Source: a virus. Taken from it: a stretch of DNA of 64,000 nucleotides. Location of the stretch: the IMG/VR virus record IMGVR_UViG_3300031963_000089, positions 1 through 64,000 of that record; one strand, 5' to 3'. Below are positions 48,604-57,755 of the stretch, piece by piece. Every line of letters starts with the position of its first letter. Within the stretch, counting starts at the first letter, position 1. A program made the position numbers and the translations under genes. The notes below the pieces were generated by a model. The model made no database searches, had not been told where the DNA came from, and was given only the letters and a program-made list of their open reading frames with translations.

Positions 48604-50421
48604 TTATAATCCATATTTTGATTTAGTATTATTATAGTTTGTTGTTACATCACTGGCGGTTAATCCTGTGGTATAAAAATAACAGGCACCTATTTTACCA
48701 TTTAAATAAAGTGATGATATACCAGTACCAATGTAACCCAAATAAAGAGGGTTAGTTTCACTATATGTATCAGTACCATGAGCGGTTGTTATATATTCGG
48801 TATTATTAATATACACTTTGGTGGTATTAGCAGTTGAGGTAATTCGTGAAACAAATGTAAATAAATACCAAGTATTAATTGAAACGGTTAACGTAGAGTC
48901 GGATATTTTTTGAACCCCCGTTCCATTTGTAACTACCCTCACAACGCCAGCATTCGAGAATAACCCACCCCAATACCCATCAAATCCAAATGAACTGGAT
49001 AGTTTTCCAAAGACCGGAACTTGTTGACCTGAACTAGGTAAAACGTCAAATTTAACCCAAACTTGTATTGTTCTTTGGGTTGTAGTATTTAAACTAAGAT
49101 TAGCAGTATGAGGTATACTTATTGTATTACTAGTCCCATTTAAATCAAAAATACCTCCGTCAGTAGACAACCAAGTGGCACCATTTATAGTTGCGTTATT
49201 CCCATTCCCCGTTTCATCAGTCCAAGTACCACTAACATAATTAGTTGCATCTAACTTCATAAATAAATTACTACTAATTACCCCACCCTCACTTGTTGAT
49301 GACGGAGTAATTGTTGGTGTTGGTGTAATTGTATTTGTTGGGGTTTGTGTTGGTGTTGGAGTATTAGTTTGAGTGTTAGTAGGTGTAATTGTTGGTGTTA
49401 TTGAAGGTGTTGGAGTTTGAGTATTAGTTGGAGTTGGAGTAGGTGATGGTGAAATAAATCTTGATGAAAATGAATTAAAGTTTGTTAACACTTCTGTTGA
49501 ACTTAAAACTCTATTGTAAGTCATTGCAATTGAAACTCTACCATTTAATAAATTACCTCCTGCGCCATAAGAACCAATCCTTGTAGAACCATTACCACTT
49601 ACAGGTGTTTTTTGAGCAGTATATGTACTATCCTGAACACCATTAACATATAGAATGAAACCATTTGTTGTGTCAAAAGTAAGACATGCATTATACCAAA
49701 CACCATTACTAAAACTTGTTGTTGAGGGATAAACACCATAATTACCCCAATTTGAGTGTCCACAGTATAATTTATTTGAACCTGCAAAATACATAAAGTG
49801 TCCACCCGTATCGCTACTTAATAAGTTGTTATCAGCAGTTGAGTTTAGGTAAAACCAAACGTTTTTAGTATATGCTGTTATTCCAACAGGAGTACCTGCA
49901 ACGTTAACATATTGATTACTTCCGTTAAATGTAAGGTATCCATTATTACTTGAACTGAATGTCGGAGTATTAATTAATGTTCCGTTGTTACCACTAAAAC
50001 TTAAATCATCCCATCGTGAACCACTTCTTGGATATGATGAAACATAACCAGCATCAAGTAATAATGTTAATCCATTAGTTACAATATCAGGATAATCAAG
50101 GTTAACACAAATAAGTCCTGTTTGACCTGTATACCATCCTAACGCTTCGTTAGCGGTACTAAATGTTTGACCTGCAAATCCTTGAGTAAACCCAATAAGT
50201 TCTGAGTCGTTTTGAGCAACCACTATGGATGGTCCGGCAACAGCCTTGTTTCCATACATGGTATAACCACCTGATGGTGGTATAATAGAATTCCAAAATC
50301 CTGTAACACTTGTTGGCCCGTATTCCGCACCTTCATTAATACCTAAAACCCAATCCTTAACTTTAATCGTATTAGGATGAAAGGACGTTGAGTATTTTAT
50401 TTTATTTGGTGGTATTGGCAT
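48604..50421 (-). CDS. Fibre protein with two LamG-like domains joined by a Thr-Pro linker, 605 aa
   Basis: The ATG at 50421 overlaps the upstream stop as TAATG and is preferred over one at 50451. Residues 1-~110 are an N-terminal domain (MPIPPNKIKYSTSFHPNTIK ...). About 114-323 form a concanavalin-A/LamG-type sandwich (LLLDAGYVSSYP, LTFNGSNQYVNVAG, WYNACLTFDTTNGFILYVNG, RIGSYGAGGNLLNGRVSIAM). About 324-379 are a Thr-Pro linker. About 380-605 are a second sandwich of the same kind (LDATNYVSGTWTDETGNGNN ... VWVKFDVLPSS ... INNTEYITTAHG ... LYLNGKIGACYFY). LamG-type domains commonly bind sugars or proteins. Probably a receptor-binding or glycan-recognition fibre. Confidence 0.78.
   Translation of the reverse strand: MPIPPNKIKYSTSFHPNTIKVKDWVLGINEGAEYGPTSVTGFWNSIIPPSGGYTMYGNKAVAGPSIVVAQNDSELIGFTQGFAGQTFSTANEALGWYTGQTGLICVNLDYPDIVTNGLTLLLDAGYVSSYPRSGSRWDDLSFSGNNGTLINTPTFSSSNNGYLTFNGSNQYVNVAGTPVGITAYTKNVWFYLNSTADNNLLSSDTGGHFMYFAGSNKLYCGHSNWGNYGVYPSTTSFSNGVWYNACLTFDTTNGFILYVNGVQDSTYTAQKTPVSGNGSTRIGSYGAGGNLLNGRVSIAMTYNRVLSSTEVLTNFNSFSSRFISPSPTPTPTNTQTPTPSITPTITPTNTQTNTPTPTQTPTNTITPTPTITPSSTSEGGVISSNLFMKLDATNYVSGTWTDETGNGNNATINGATWLSTDGGIFDLNGTSNTISIPHTANLSLNTTTQRTIQVWVKFDVLPSSGQQVPVFGKLSSSFGFDGYWGGLFSNAGVVRVVTNGTGVQKISDSTLTVSINTWYLFTFVSRITSTANTTKVYINNTEYITTAHGTDTYSETNPLYLGYIGTGISSLYLNGKIGACYFYTTGLTASDVTTNYNNTKSKYGL
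49285..49450 (-). repeat. Thr-Pro linker between LamG-like domains
   Basis: About 55 codons of (Thr-Pro)n with Ser, Asn, Gln and Ile spacers, the same composition as the linkers in three other genes. The DNA repeats tgttggtgt/tgttggagt-type units with third-base variation. Confidence 0.8.
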
Positions 50422-53400
50422 TATCTTGCAACTTCTGTTATTCTTAACCACATTGATGTAGCCCCATTTACTATTGTAATACTATCATCCGCAGAATCTC
50501 TACGACACGCAACAACTACTGATTTTGCAGTAGTGTTAGAGTTAGTATATCTTCCCGTTAATGGAAACAATACACCACTACGATTACCATTTACAGTACT
50601 TTGTTTTGAATATGTTATTTCACTACCATCAATTTTTATTCTAGAAAAATATGAGTCATTACCTGTACCACTAGCAAAACTATAATCCGCTAAATGATAA
50701 TGTATCACTAAATAACTTGTAGAACTTAATGGTGTATAACTATAAGTAACAAAATCAGTATCCGAAGTACTGGTAGCAATAGTTGTAGTACTAACAGTTA
50801 CCTCAGTATTACTCAAAATAATATCGTTAATTACCTGACCGGCTCTCCATGCATTAGCCTTTATAAATCCTGTAAATACCACATTACCTGAAGTGTCTAC
50901 GGCCATCTTTACAGCCCCACCAGTTTCATTTAATTTATTTGTGATACGAACTAACTGTCCACTTAAAACATCAAATGAACCGTTCCAACTATCAATACCA
51001 TAGTTTGAATTATTAGCATAATAAAACAAAACACCCGGAGTATCTGTACTATTATTATCAAGAATAACATCACCAGTAGCTGACCCCGCCCTTGTAAATG
51101 TTCCGTTACCAAGAGAGGTTACACCTGTAGTACTTATATTACCAGTAATAGTCGTGGAACCAATAATTGTTGTATCACCTGTTACCGCCAGTTTAATTCC
51201 ATCAAAAGTCATTTTAGCTTGAGCAACCGCAGCGTTAGCTGTTCCATCAGATGTTAATATTCTATTACTACCCGGACTTGTAATTGTAGTAAATCCAGTA
51301 CCTGATGTTCCAGCAGAACCTGAACTACCCGATGAACCTGATGTACCAGAACTACCTGACGTACCAGAGCTACCACTCGTTCCTGATGTACCCGAAGAAC
51401 CTCTTGAACCTGATGTACCACTACTTCCACTTGACCCTGAAGAACCTGATGTTCCACTTATCCCATCTAAACCACTTGTTCCCGATGAACCACCATTACC
51501 TGAGGTACCACTACTTCCTGACGTTCCTGAAGAACCCGATGAACCACTACTACCACTAGTACCTGAACTACCCGAAGACCCTGATGTCCCACTACTTCCA
51601 CTTGAGCCCGAACTTCCCGAAGAACCACTAGTTCCAGATGTACCTGAAGTTCCGTTAACACCACCTGTCTGATAATATGTATTACCACTAGTATCAACAA
51701 CAACATAACGAGTATTTCCTGTTGAACTTGTAATTCCTGTAACAGTTAAACTACTTGTTGTTGTTCTACCTGAACCATTAAAATGAATTCTATCAATACC
51801 TGAACCATCTTGAATAACTAACACATTGTCGGCATCCGACGCACTACCTCTTCTAAAAGTAATTCCATCAAGAGTTGAGTTAGTTGTTATTTCTGGTTCA
51901 GATGAGTTGTTATATGCTTGTTGTAATGTAGTTGTCGCAACACCTCCCGCAGAACCTACAGTTTCACCAAATTTTGATGCAAAAAAGAATTGAGCTTTAG
52001 ATGAATCACTTAAATCAGTTGCAGTACTTACAACTGATAAAACACCAATTAAAATACCATTACTTGTAAAATTACTAAACGTATTAAATTGTTCAGTTGC
52101 AAGACCAGCGATTGCTGCAGATAACTGATTATATTCTGTTTGACCATATTGAACTCTAAATTGACCATTTTGAACCAAATAAATTCTTTGGTTGGTTGCC
52201 TTTGTTCCTGTAAGAGGAGTAACAACTCCACCAACATCATAATTTAACGGGTCAATAAATGTTGTATTTGATGCGGTACCACCTGTTTGTGTTCGATATT
52301 GAAAAGTACAAGGACTTGTACCTGTAACATATAACGCGTTTGGAGTTAGTGTACTTGACGCAAAATTAATACCTAAACCATAAAGATATCCTGCACTTGT
52401 ATTAAAACTTAAATTAACACCATTAGCTGACGGATATATTCCACCATTTATAAGATTAATAGGAACAAACATGTCCCTGAGTTGAGCTAATGGAGATAGT
52501 ACAAAATCAGGTTGACTGAACGCGTTAATAATATTTGTTTTGTTTGCATGACCTAATTTACCTAAAAATATATTTTGTCTTCTTTGTTGTTCCGTTAGTT
52601 CAATATTTGATTGAGCAATAGTCGACCCACTTGTAAGATATACCCAAGTCTCAGTATCAGTATTAACATATATTGCAGTATGAGTACCACCACTATAATC
52701 AACATAATAGATTTGAGGACTTAATGGATTTGTTGTATCATCAACTATCCACCCTTTAACAGGTGCAACTCTAAACGTTGTTGTGGATACAATTGATAAT
52801 CCTGTAAATACAAATACACCTGTTGAGTTATTAACAGTACTTCTATCTTGTCCTAAAATTACCCATTGAGAACCATTACTCACAAGTTGTGCGGCGTTTG
52901 TTTCACTTAGAATTAATAAAGTTTTATCGTCAATCTTTTCACTCCCATAGGGTAGAATAGTTACCGCACCTCCACCATTATTTTTGATAGCTAATAGTCG
53001 ACCTTGAATACCAACTGCGGTTGGTAATTGTACATTAAAGGTACCACCAGTAATGTCCACCATATAATCTGAAGGTGTAATATTATATGTACTAGTAACG
53101 GTTTTTTGAGGAAATGTGATACCACCTGTAGATGTTATCCCACTAGTCTGAGTTAAACCTGTAACAGTTAAAGTACTAGCGGTTAATCCGCTTGTAAAAT
53201 AAGTATTACCATAAACAGTTCCACCAGTTAATGGTAAGTAATCACCACTAACACCTCCACCACCTGGTATGGTAACTGTAACCGCAGGACCTCCTGTTGC
53301 ATTAACACCTGAGCCAACAAAATCAATAGATGTTACCCCTGATGTTAATAAACTACCTTCGTTATAAATCGATATAGCGTTTCCTGATATACCACTACTT

Positions 53401-54533
53401 CCTGAACTACCAGAAGAACCCGGAGAACCTGTTGGACCTGAAGTACCCGATGTACCAGAACTTCCTGATGACCCACTACTACCTGATGAACCTGAACTAC
53501 CATTTGTACCAGTACCTCCACCTCCACCATTAACAGGAATAACTGTAACAATCAAAGAAGGGATTGCCGGATGTAACGCAGTTGCCGCCTGAGCATATAA
53601 AGATATATTAGTATTATCTGTCGCCCACATTAATTCAACATATGTTCCAGCGGTAACTGTAACCAAGAAGTCCCAAGCCGCAACAACATATCTATTATTA
53701 GTTTGAACTGTAACTTGAGTATCAGTATAAGGAACGTCAACACCATTTTGCCTTAACCATATATCAACATCTTCACCCGAACCACCACCTCCATTATTAC
53801 TTAATTGAACTGAAAATTGGATGTCATATGTTCCCGCACTTGCGAAAGTAATCTGACTACCCGAAACAATTGTGATACCACTAGCCTCAGCGACACTATT
53901 TAACCTCATTGGATAAGCGGTATTAATCAAAGAAGCGGTTTGTCCTGAAGTATCATAGAATGAACCATAAGCATTCGCTCCCGTAACACCACCTGACGAA
54001 CCCGTTACAAACTTTCTCCATACCGCAGTAGTATATGTTGCCCCACTAACATCTTCAATAGTGTTAGCCGTCCAAGAATTAATAAACGACTGACCCGCAG
54101 CCGTTTTATTATTTATTGTTGTTCCAAAATTAGAAACCTGAGCACATCCCGTACTAGCAGTCGCAGCATTAAATAACGTCTCGTAATCATTAATATGGTA
54201 TTGATAAACTTGGTCAACCTCATAAACATAAGCCAACATACCAAGTCGTCTTCTACCTGATGAGATGTTATCTGAAGCCAAAGTAATTACATCAGGTGAC
54301 CAAGCATCTCCCGTTCCTTTTGTAAACTCAATAGGAATAGTATTACCCGAATATTCAATACTTCCCGTGGTACCTGATGGTATTGTATAATAGAGGTCAG
54401 ATAAACTGAACACCTCCATGTAACCACCCGTATTATTAACACTGAAAGTAGTACCATACGTATTGTTTCTTGGTACAGTTTGTGTTCCATTTGCTTGGAT
54501 AGATGATATTGGGTTTTTATATGGGAAACTCAT
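50421..54533 (-). CDS. Large tail fibre with two short collagen-like tracts, 1370 aa
   Basis: Residues 1-~180 (MSFPYKNPISSIQANGTQTV, SSGRRRLGMLAYVYEVDQVY, GQSFINSWTANTIEDVSG) match the start of the 1998-aa fibre. A jelly-roll-like part follows, then a short Gly-X-Y tract (about 343-385), then a segment (TYNITPSDYMVDITGGTFNV, AIKNNGGGAVTILPYGSEKI) homologous to the first module of the 2636-aa fibre. Fibre domains lead to a second Gly-X-Y tract (about 958-1081), the GFTTITSPGSNRILTSDGTA module shared with the 1998-aa fibre, and a C-terminal tip (SYLVIHYHLADYSFASGTGN, ISRIKIDG-type strand, WLRITEVAR) of a kind common in phage fibre tips. It therefore combines parts of both giant fibres. Confidence 0.85.
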   Translation of the reverse strand: MSFPYKNPISSIQANGTQTVPRNNTYGTTFSVNNTGGYMEVFSLSDLYYTIPSGTTGSIEYSGNTIPIEFTKGTGDAWSPDVITLASDNISSGRRRLGMLAYVYEVDQVYQYHINDYETLFNAATASTGCAQVSNFGTTINNKTAAGQSFINSWTANTIEDVSGATYTTAVWRKFVTGSSGGVTGANAYGSFYDTSGQTASLINTAYPMRLNSVAEASGITIVSGSQITFASAGTYDIQFSVQLSNNGGGGSGEDVDIWLRQNGVDVPYTDTQVTVQTNNRYVVAAWDFLVTVTAGTYVELMWATDNTNISLYAQAATALHPAIPSLIVTVIPVNGGGGGTGTNGSSGSSGSSGSSGSSGTSGTSGPTGSPGSSGSSGSSGISGNAISIYNEGSLLTSGVTSIDFVGSGVNATGGPAVTVTIPGGGGVSGDYLPLTGGTVYGNTYFTSGLTASTLTVTGLTQTSGITSTGGITFPQKTVTSTYNITPSDYMVDITGGTFNVQLPTAVGIQGRLLAIKNNGGGAVTILPYGSEKIDDKTLLILSETNAAQLVSNGSQWVILGQDRSTVNNSTGVFVFTGLSIVSTTTFRVAPVKGWIVDDTTNPLSPQIYYVDYSGGTHTAIYVNTDTETWVYLTSGSTIAQSNIELTEQQRRQNIFLGKLGHANKTNIINAFSQPDFVLSPLAQLRDMFVPINLINGGIYPSANGVNLSFNTSAGYLYGLGINFASSTLTPNALYVTGTSPCTFQYRTQTGGTASNTTFIDPLNYDVGGVVTPLTGTKATNQRIYLVQNGQFRVQYGQTEYNQLSAAIAGLATEQFNTFSNFTSNGILIGVLSVVSTATDLSDSSKAQFFFASKFGETVGSAGGVATTTLQQAYNNSSEPEITTNSTLDGITFRRGSASDADNVLVIQDGSGIDRIHFNGSGRTTTSSLTVTGITSSTGNTRYVVVDTSGNTYYQTGGVNGTSGTSGTSGSSGSSGSSGSSGTSGSSGSSGTSGSSGSSGSSGTSGSSGTSGNGGSSGTSGLDGISGTSGSSGSSGSSGTSGSRGSSGTSGTSGSSGTSGSSGTSGSSGSSGSAGTSGTGFTTITSPGSNRILTSDGTANAAVAQAKMTFDGIKLAVTGDTTIIGSTTITGNISTTGVTSLGNGTFTRAGSATGDVILDNNSTDTPGVLFYYANNSNYGIDSWNGSFDVLSGQLVRITNKLNETGGAVKMAVDTSGNVVFTGFIKANAWRAGQVINDIILSNTEVTVSTTTIATSTSDTDFVTYSYTPLSSTSYLVIHYHLADYSFASGTGNDSYFSRIKIDGSEITYSKQSTVNGNRSGVLFPLTGRYTNSNTTAKSVVVACRRDSADDSITIVNGATSMWLRITEVAR
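51300..51660 (-). repeat. Short collagen-like Gly-Ser/Thr repeat
   Basis: About 120 codons of GTS/GSS/GNG-type triplets in the 1370-aa fibre, with one non-repeat pair GLDGIS that also occurs in the 2636-aa fibre. A smaller tract lies at about 53385-53510. Confidence 0.85.
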
Positions 54534-54542
54534 TTACTATAA

Positions 54543-55547
54543 TTATATATCAACCTTACTTCCTCTAAAATAAAGGTCGTAAGTATTATCCAATTCAAAT
54601 GTATTTGATGGGTATGTAGTATAAACTCTATAAGTTGTTTTTGCAATAGTATTACCCGTATAAGTAAATGTATTAGTATAAATTGTCGGTTCCATCTTTA
54701 CACTTGTAAAGACATTTGGATTTACAATTCCTAAATCAATCTCAATCTGATATTGGTTATTTGTTAAATTAGTCGGTATTATCCAAGTGTACCATGCTTT
54801 ACATCCAATAGTATTTTCAGGTACTTTAACTGTTGGGAAATTATATCGAATATACGGATTACCATATGTATCAAATCCCCCACTTGTTCCTGGCACAATT
54901 TGTTTTATAATACTTGGAAACAATCCTGTTGTCCATCCCGAAAAATTAACATATTTATTCATGTCCAAATCAAATGTACTCGCTGAACTACTCGGTTGTG
55001 TAGTATTTGTAAACCCATAAAAACTTGAGCCAAGTGAGTTCATGTATGAACCAATACTTGATGAACCTGAATACGGTTCAATGAATAAATAAGCGTAAAT
55101 AGGAGTTTCAGGTGTCACAGTTGGAGTAGGGGTTCTTGTAACAGTTGGAGTAATTGTCTGAGTTGGGGTATGAGATGGTGTAACTGTTTGTGTAGGTGTA
55201 ATACTTGGTGTTATACTCGGTGTCGGTGTAAATGATGGAGTGATACTTGGTGTTGGAGTATTTGACGGAGTTAAAGAAATTGTTGGAGTAACACTTGGAG
55301 TAATACTTGGTGTTGGTGTTGGTGTTACACATATATATTCTTGTGTAAAAACACATCCTGTTGAATCAACTATTTTAATTAAAACTTTTGGTGCCGATGA
55401 ATATGGACTCGGAATATTAAAACTAACAGATGGTGGAATATAATCATATATAGTTGTCACAGTTTGACAAGAATATTGAAATATATCACAAACTGAAATA
55501 ACATAAGGAGGTGTTCCTCCCAAACTATCTATTGTTACTAAACTCAT
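54543..55547 (-). CDS. Modular fibre protein: small Cys domain, Thr-Pro linker, shared C-terminal domain, 334 aa
   Basis: Residues 1-~75 ([20 protein letters not shown] ... [17 protein letters not shown]) are the same module as the free-standing 74-aa (15792) and 73-aa (23449) proteins. Residues about 76-143 are a Thr-Pro linker ([20 protein letters not shown]...). The C-terminal domain ([20 protein letters not shown] ... [20 protein letters not shown]) is homologous to that of the protein at 41114-42319. The gene is therefore a chimaera of parts present elsewhere in the window. It lies between the SprB-repeat protein and the 1370-aa fibre in the late operon. Confidence 0.75.
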   Translation of the reverse strand: MSLVTIDSLGGTPPYVISVCDIFQYSCQTVTTIYDYIPPSVSFNIPSPYSSAPKVLIKIVDSTGCVFTQEYICVTPTPTPSITPSVTPTISLTPSNTPTPSITPSFTPTPSITPSITPTQTVTPSHTPTQTITPTVTRTPTPTVTPETPIYAYLFIEPYSGSSSIGSYMNSLGSSFYGFTNTTQPSSSASTFDLDMNKYVNFSGWTTGLFPSIIKQIVPGTSGGFDTYGNPYIRYNFPTVKVPENTIGCKAWYTWIIPTNLTNNQYQIEIDLGIVNPNVFTSVKMEPTIYTNTFTYTGNTIAKTTYRVYTTYPSNTFELDNTYDLYFRGSKVDI

Positions 55548-55574
55548 TTAATGATAAATAGTTTTTCAACTATT

Positions 55575-57755
55575 TTAAGTACGACAAGATATACTATAAT
55601 CTATTCTTACAGATATAGTTAATACTTCATCTTTATAAACTTCAACACCACCAACAACATCTGATTCAATACTAATTGTATTTGTCAGTAAATTAACCTC
55701 GTAAGATTTAATATCAGGTATAGTATTGATTAAAGCGTCAATTGCCGTTTTAAATACTGTTACTGTCGGTGAATTAGATAAAGATGTTGTTGTAAAGAAA
55801 GTACCGGAATAAACCGTTCCGGCAAGTTCTATATCACAATTAAATTTAGCGTATTTAAGTTTACAATCTTCATGTCCTGTCGTTAATGACAAATACCCCT
55901 CATTTAACATTTTTGTAAAATTAAATATTGATGAAGGTAAATATGTTTTATCACCAATTGTATATTTGTAAGTTGAACTAGCGGTTCTTAATGGGTTACA
56001 ACTAATATCAATTGATTTAGTTGTTTCACAATTACTTGTACCGCTAACAGTTAATACATAAGTACCCGCAGTTAAACCTGTAATATATGTACCACTTTGA
56101 CCATTAACATTATCACTCCAAATAAAATTAAAAGGCCCAATACTTTCATTCAATAACACACTTATTGTCCCACCACTACCATTTATACAATCAGTGCCGT
56201 ATAATGCAAATTGGTAAGGAGCTAAATAATCAATTGTAGTTGATGTAGTTTGAGTACATCCTGAAAGATTTTGAATGGTTACGTCGTAATCACCCGAAGG
56301 TAAATTAGTAAAGGTGTATGTTGTTGACGTTGTTGGGTATGAACTAGCCCCATTTGATAATGAATACGTATAAAATGTTGAAGATGTATAACTTGGAGTT
56401 ACTGATATATTAATAGACCCATCATTAAGACCACAATAAGTACTGTTTCCTGTAATAGAAAAATTAAATGATGTATCATTTAATACTGTAATATTATTAG
56501 TATAAGTACAAGCACTACTACTATCATTAATTGTTAAAGTATATGTACCTGATTCTAAACTGTTAAATGTATTGGTTTGAAGTATCGAGGTATTAGTTGT
56601 TGTTACACCACTATTATTACTTAAAGAATAAATAAATGGAGGAGTACCACCTAATAATGTAACAGTTATTGACCCACTATTATATGAACATTGTGAGTTT
56701 GAAACTGTTTCAGAAACTAATGAAAAACTTCTTGGGACTAAAAAATCAACCTCCGTTGAAAAACTACATAACGAAACATCAGTTACTGTTAGAGTATAAC
56801 TTCCTGACCCAATATTATTAAATGTTACAGATGTACCATATGTTGTAACTGAATCACCATTACTTAATAAGTAAAAATACGGAGCCGTTCCACCTGTAAT
56901 ATTAAATGTTATACTCCCGTCAGCATTAAAACAAGTCGGTGGTGTAGTAGTATAAGATATGAATGATATCGGTTCAGCATTTGTAATAGTTGTTGTTTTA
57001 GTTAAACTACATCCATTTGCGTCTATTACAGTTAAATTGTACGAGCCTTGAGTTAATCCAGTCACAAATGTATCACCAGTACCACCGACAGTAGGTGACC
57101 ACTCATATATAAATGGTGAAACTCCAGTAATTCCTGTGACATAAATTTTACCACTTTGTTGTGAACAAGATGGATTGTTAATAACATAAAATTCAAAATC
57201 TAATGTATTTGGATTAGTATGTATTATGACCGACTCTGTTTCACAAGGACAATTACCGTCACCTGTAACTTCAGCATAATACATACCTTCAGATAAATTT
57301 AAAAAAGAATATGAAGTGTTAACTGAAGTTGCTGAAGCATAATAAACATAATCTTTATATAAATTAATTGTTGCACCAACAAAAGTACCCAATGGATTTT
57401 GAATCACACCATTTGTGGTACCTGTAGTAATAACTGTTAAATAAGCACTATCCGGTTGACAAGTTACAAATTCTGAAGTTTCAATGTAAGCAGTACTTGC
57501 AGAAACAATATTAAAATATATTGGCCCAATAACTTCATTTGTCGGGAATGTTGAAGCGGTAATACTAAACCCATAAGTACCCGCGCTTAATCCTGTAACA
57601 GAATAAGAACTCGTAGAAAAAGTTGAGGATGGTAATACGTTATTTTCCCAACCAATCGTATAAGGACTTGAACCAACTAAATTAATAAGTGCGGAACCTG
57701 ATGATGTGTTTGAACAATCTCCCGTTAAATTTATTGTATAAATAGTATTTGCCAT
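55575..57755 (-). CDS. SprB-repeat adhesin-like virion protein, 726 aa
   Basis: From about residue 5 to 595 there are six to seven Ig-like repeats of roughly 75-85 residues. The best five have the SprB pattern: C...SGSI.V...GGTPPF.Y.LSN ... F..L.SGTYTLTV.D...C (for example PPTCFNADGSITFNITGGTA and GLTQGSYNLTVIDANGCSLT). The C-terminal ~130 residues (YTIGDKTYLPSSIFNFTKML ... SVRIDYSISCRT) are a different alpha/beta domain. SprB repeats belong to gliding adhesins of Bacteroidota; in a phage they probably extend a receptor-binding or decorating protein. The start overlaps the stop of the baseplate gene upstream by one base. Confidence 0.8.
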   Translation of the reverse strand: MANTIYTINLTGDCSNTSSGSALINLVGSSPYTIGWENNVLPSSTFSTSSYSVTGLSAGTYGFSITASTFPTNEVIGPIYFNIVSASTAYIETSEFVTCQPDSAYLTVITTGTTNGVIQNPLGTFVGATINLYKDYVYYASATSVNTSYSFLNLSEGMYYAEVTGDGNCPCETESVIIHTNPNTLDFEFYVINNPSCSQQSGKIYVTGITGVSPFIYEWSPTVGGTGDTFVTGLTQGSYNLTVIDANGCSLTKTTTITNAEPISFISYTTTPPTCFNADGSITFNITGGTAPYFYLLSNGDSVTTYGTSVTFNNIGSGSYTLTVTDVSLCSFSTEVDFLVPRSFSLVSETVSNSQCSYNSGSITVTLLGGTPPFIYSLSNNSGVTTTNTSILQTNTFNSLESGTYTLTINDSSSACTYTNNITVLNDTSFNFSITGNSTYCGLNDGSINISVTPSYTSSTFYTYSLSNGASSYPTTSTTYTFTNLPSGDYDVTIQNLSGCTQTTSTTIDYLAPYQFALYGTDCINGSGGTISVLLNESIGPFNFIWSDNVNGQSGTYITGLTAGTYVLTVSGTSNCETTKSIDISCNPLRTASSTYKYTIGDKTYLPSSIFNFTKMLNEGYLSLTTGHEDCKLKYAKFNCDIELAGTVYSGTFFTTTSLSNSPTVTVFKTAIDALINTIPDIKSYEVNLLTNTISIESDVVGGVEVYKDEVLTISVRIDYSISCRT

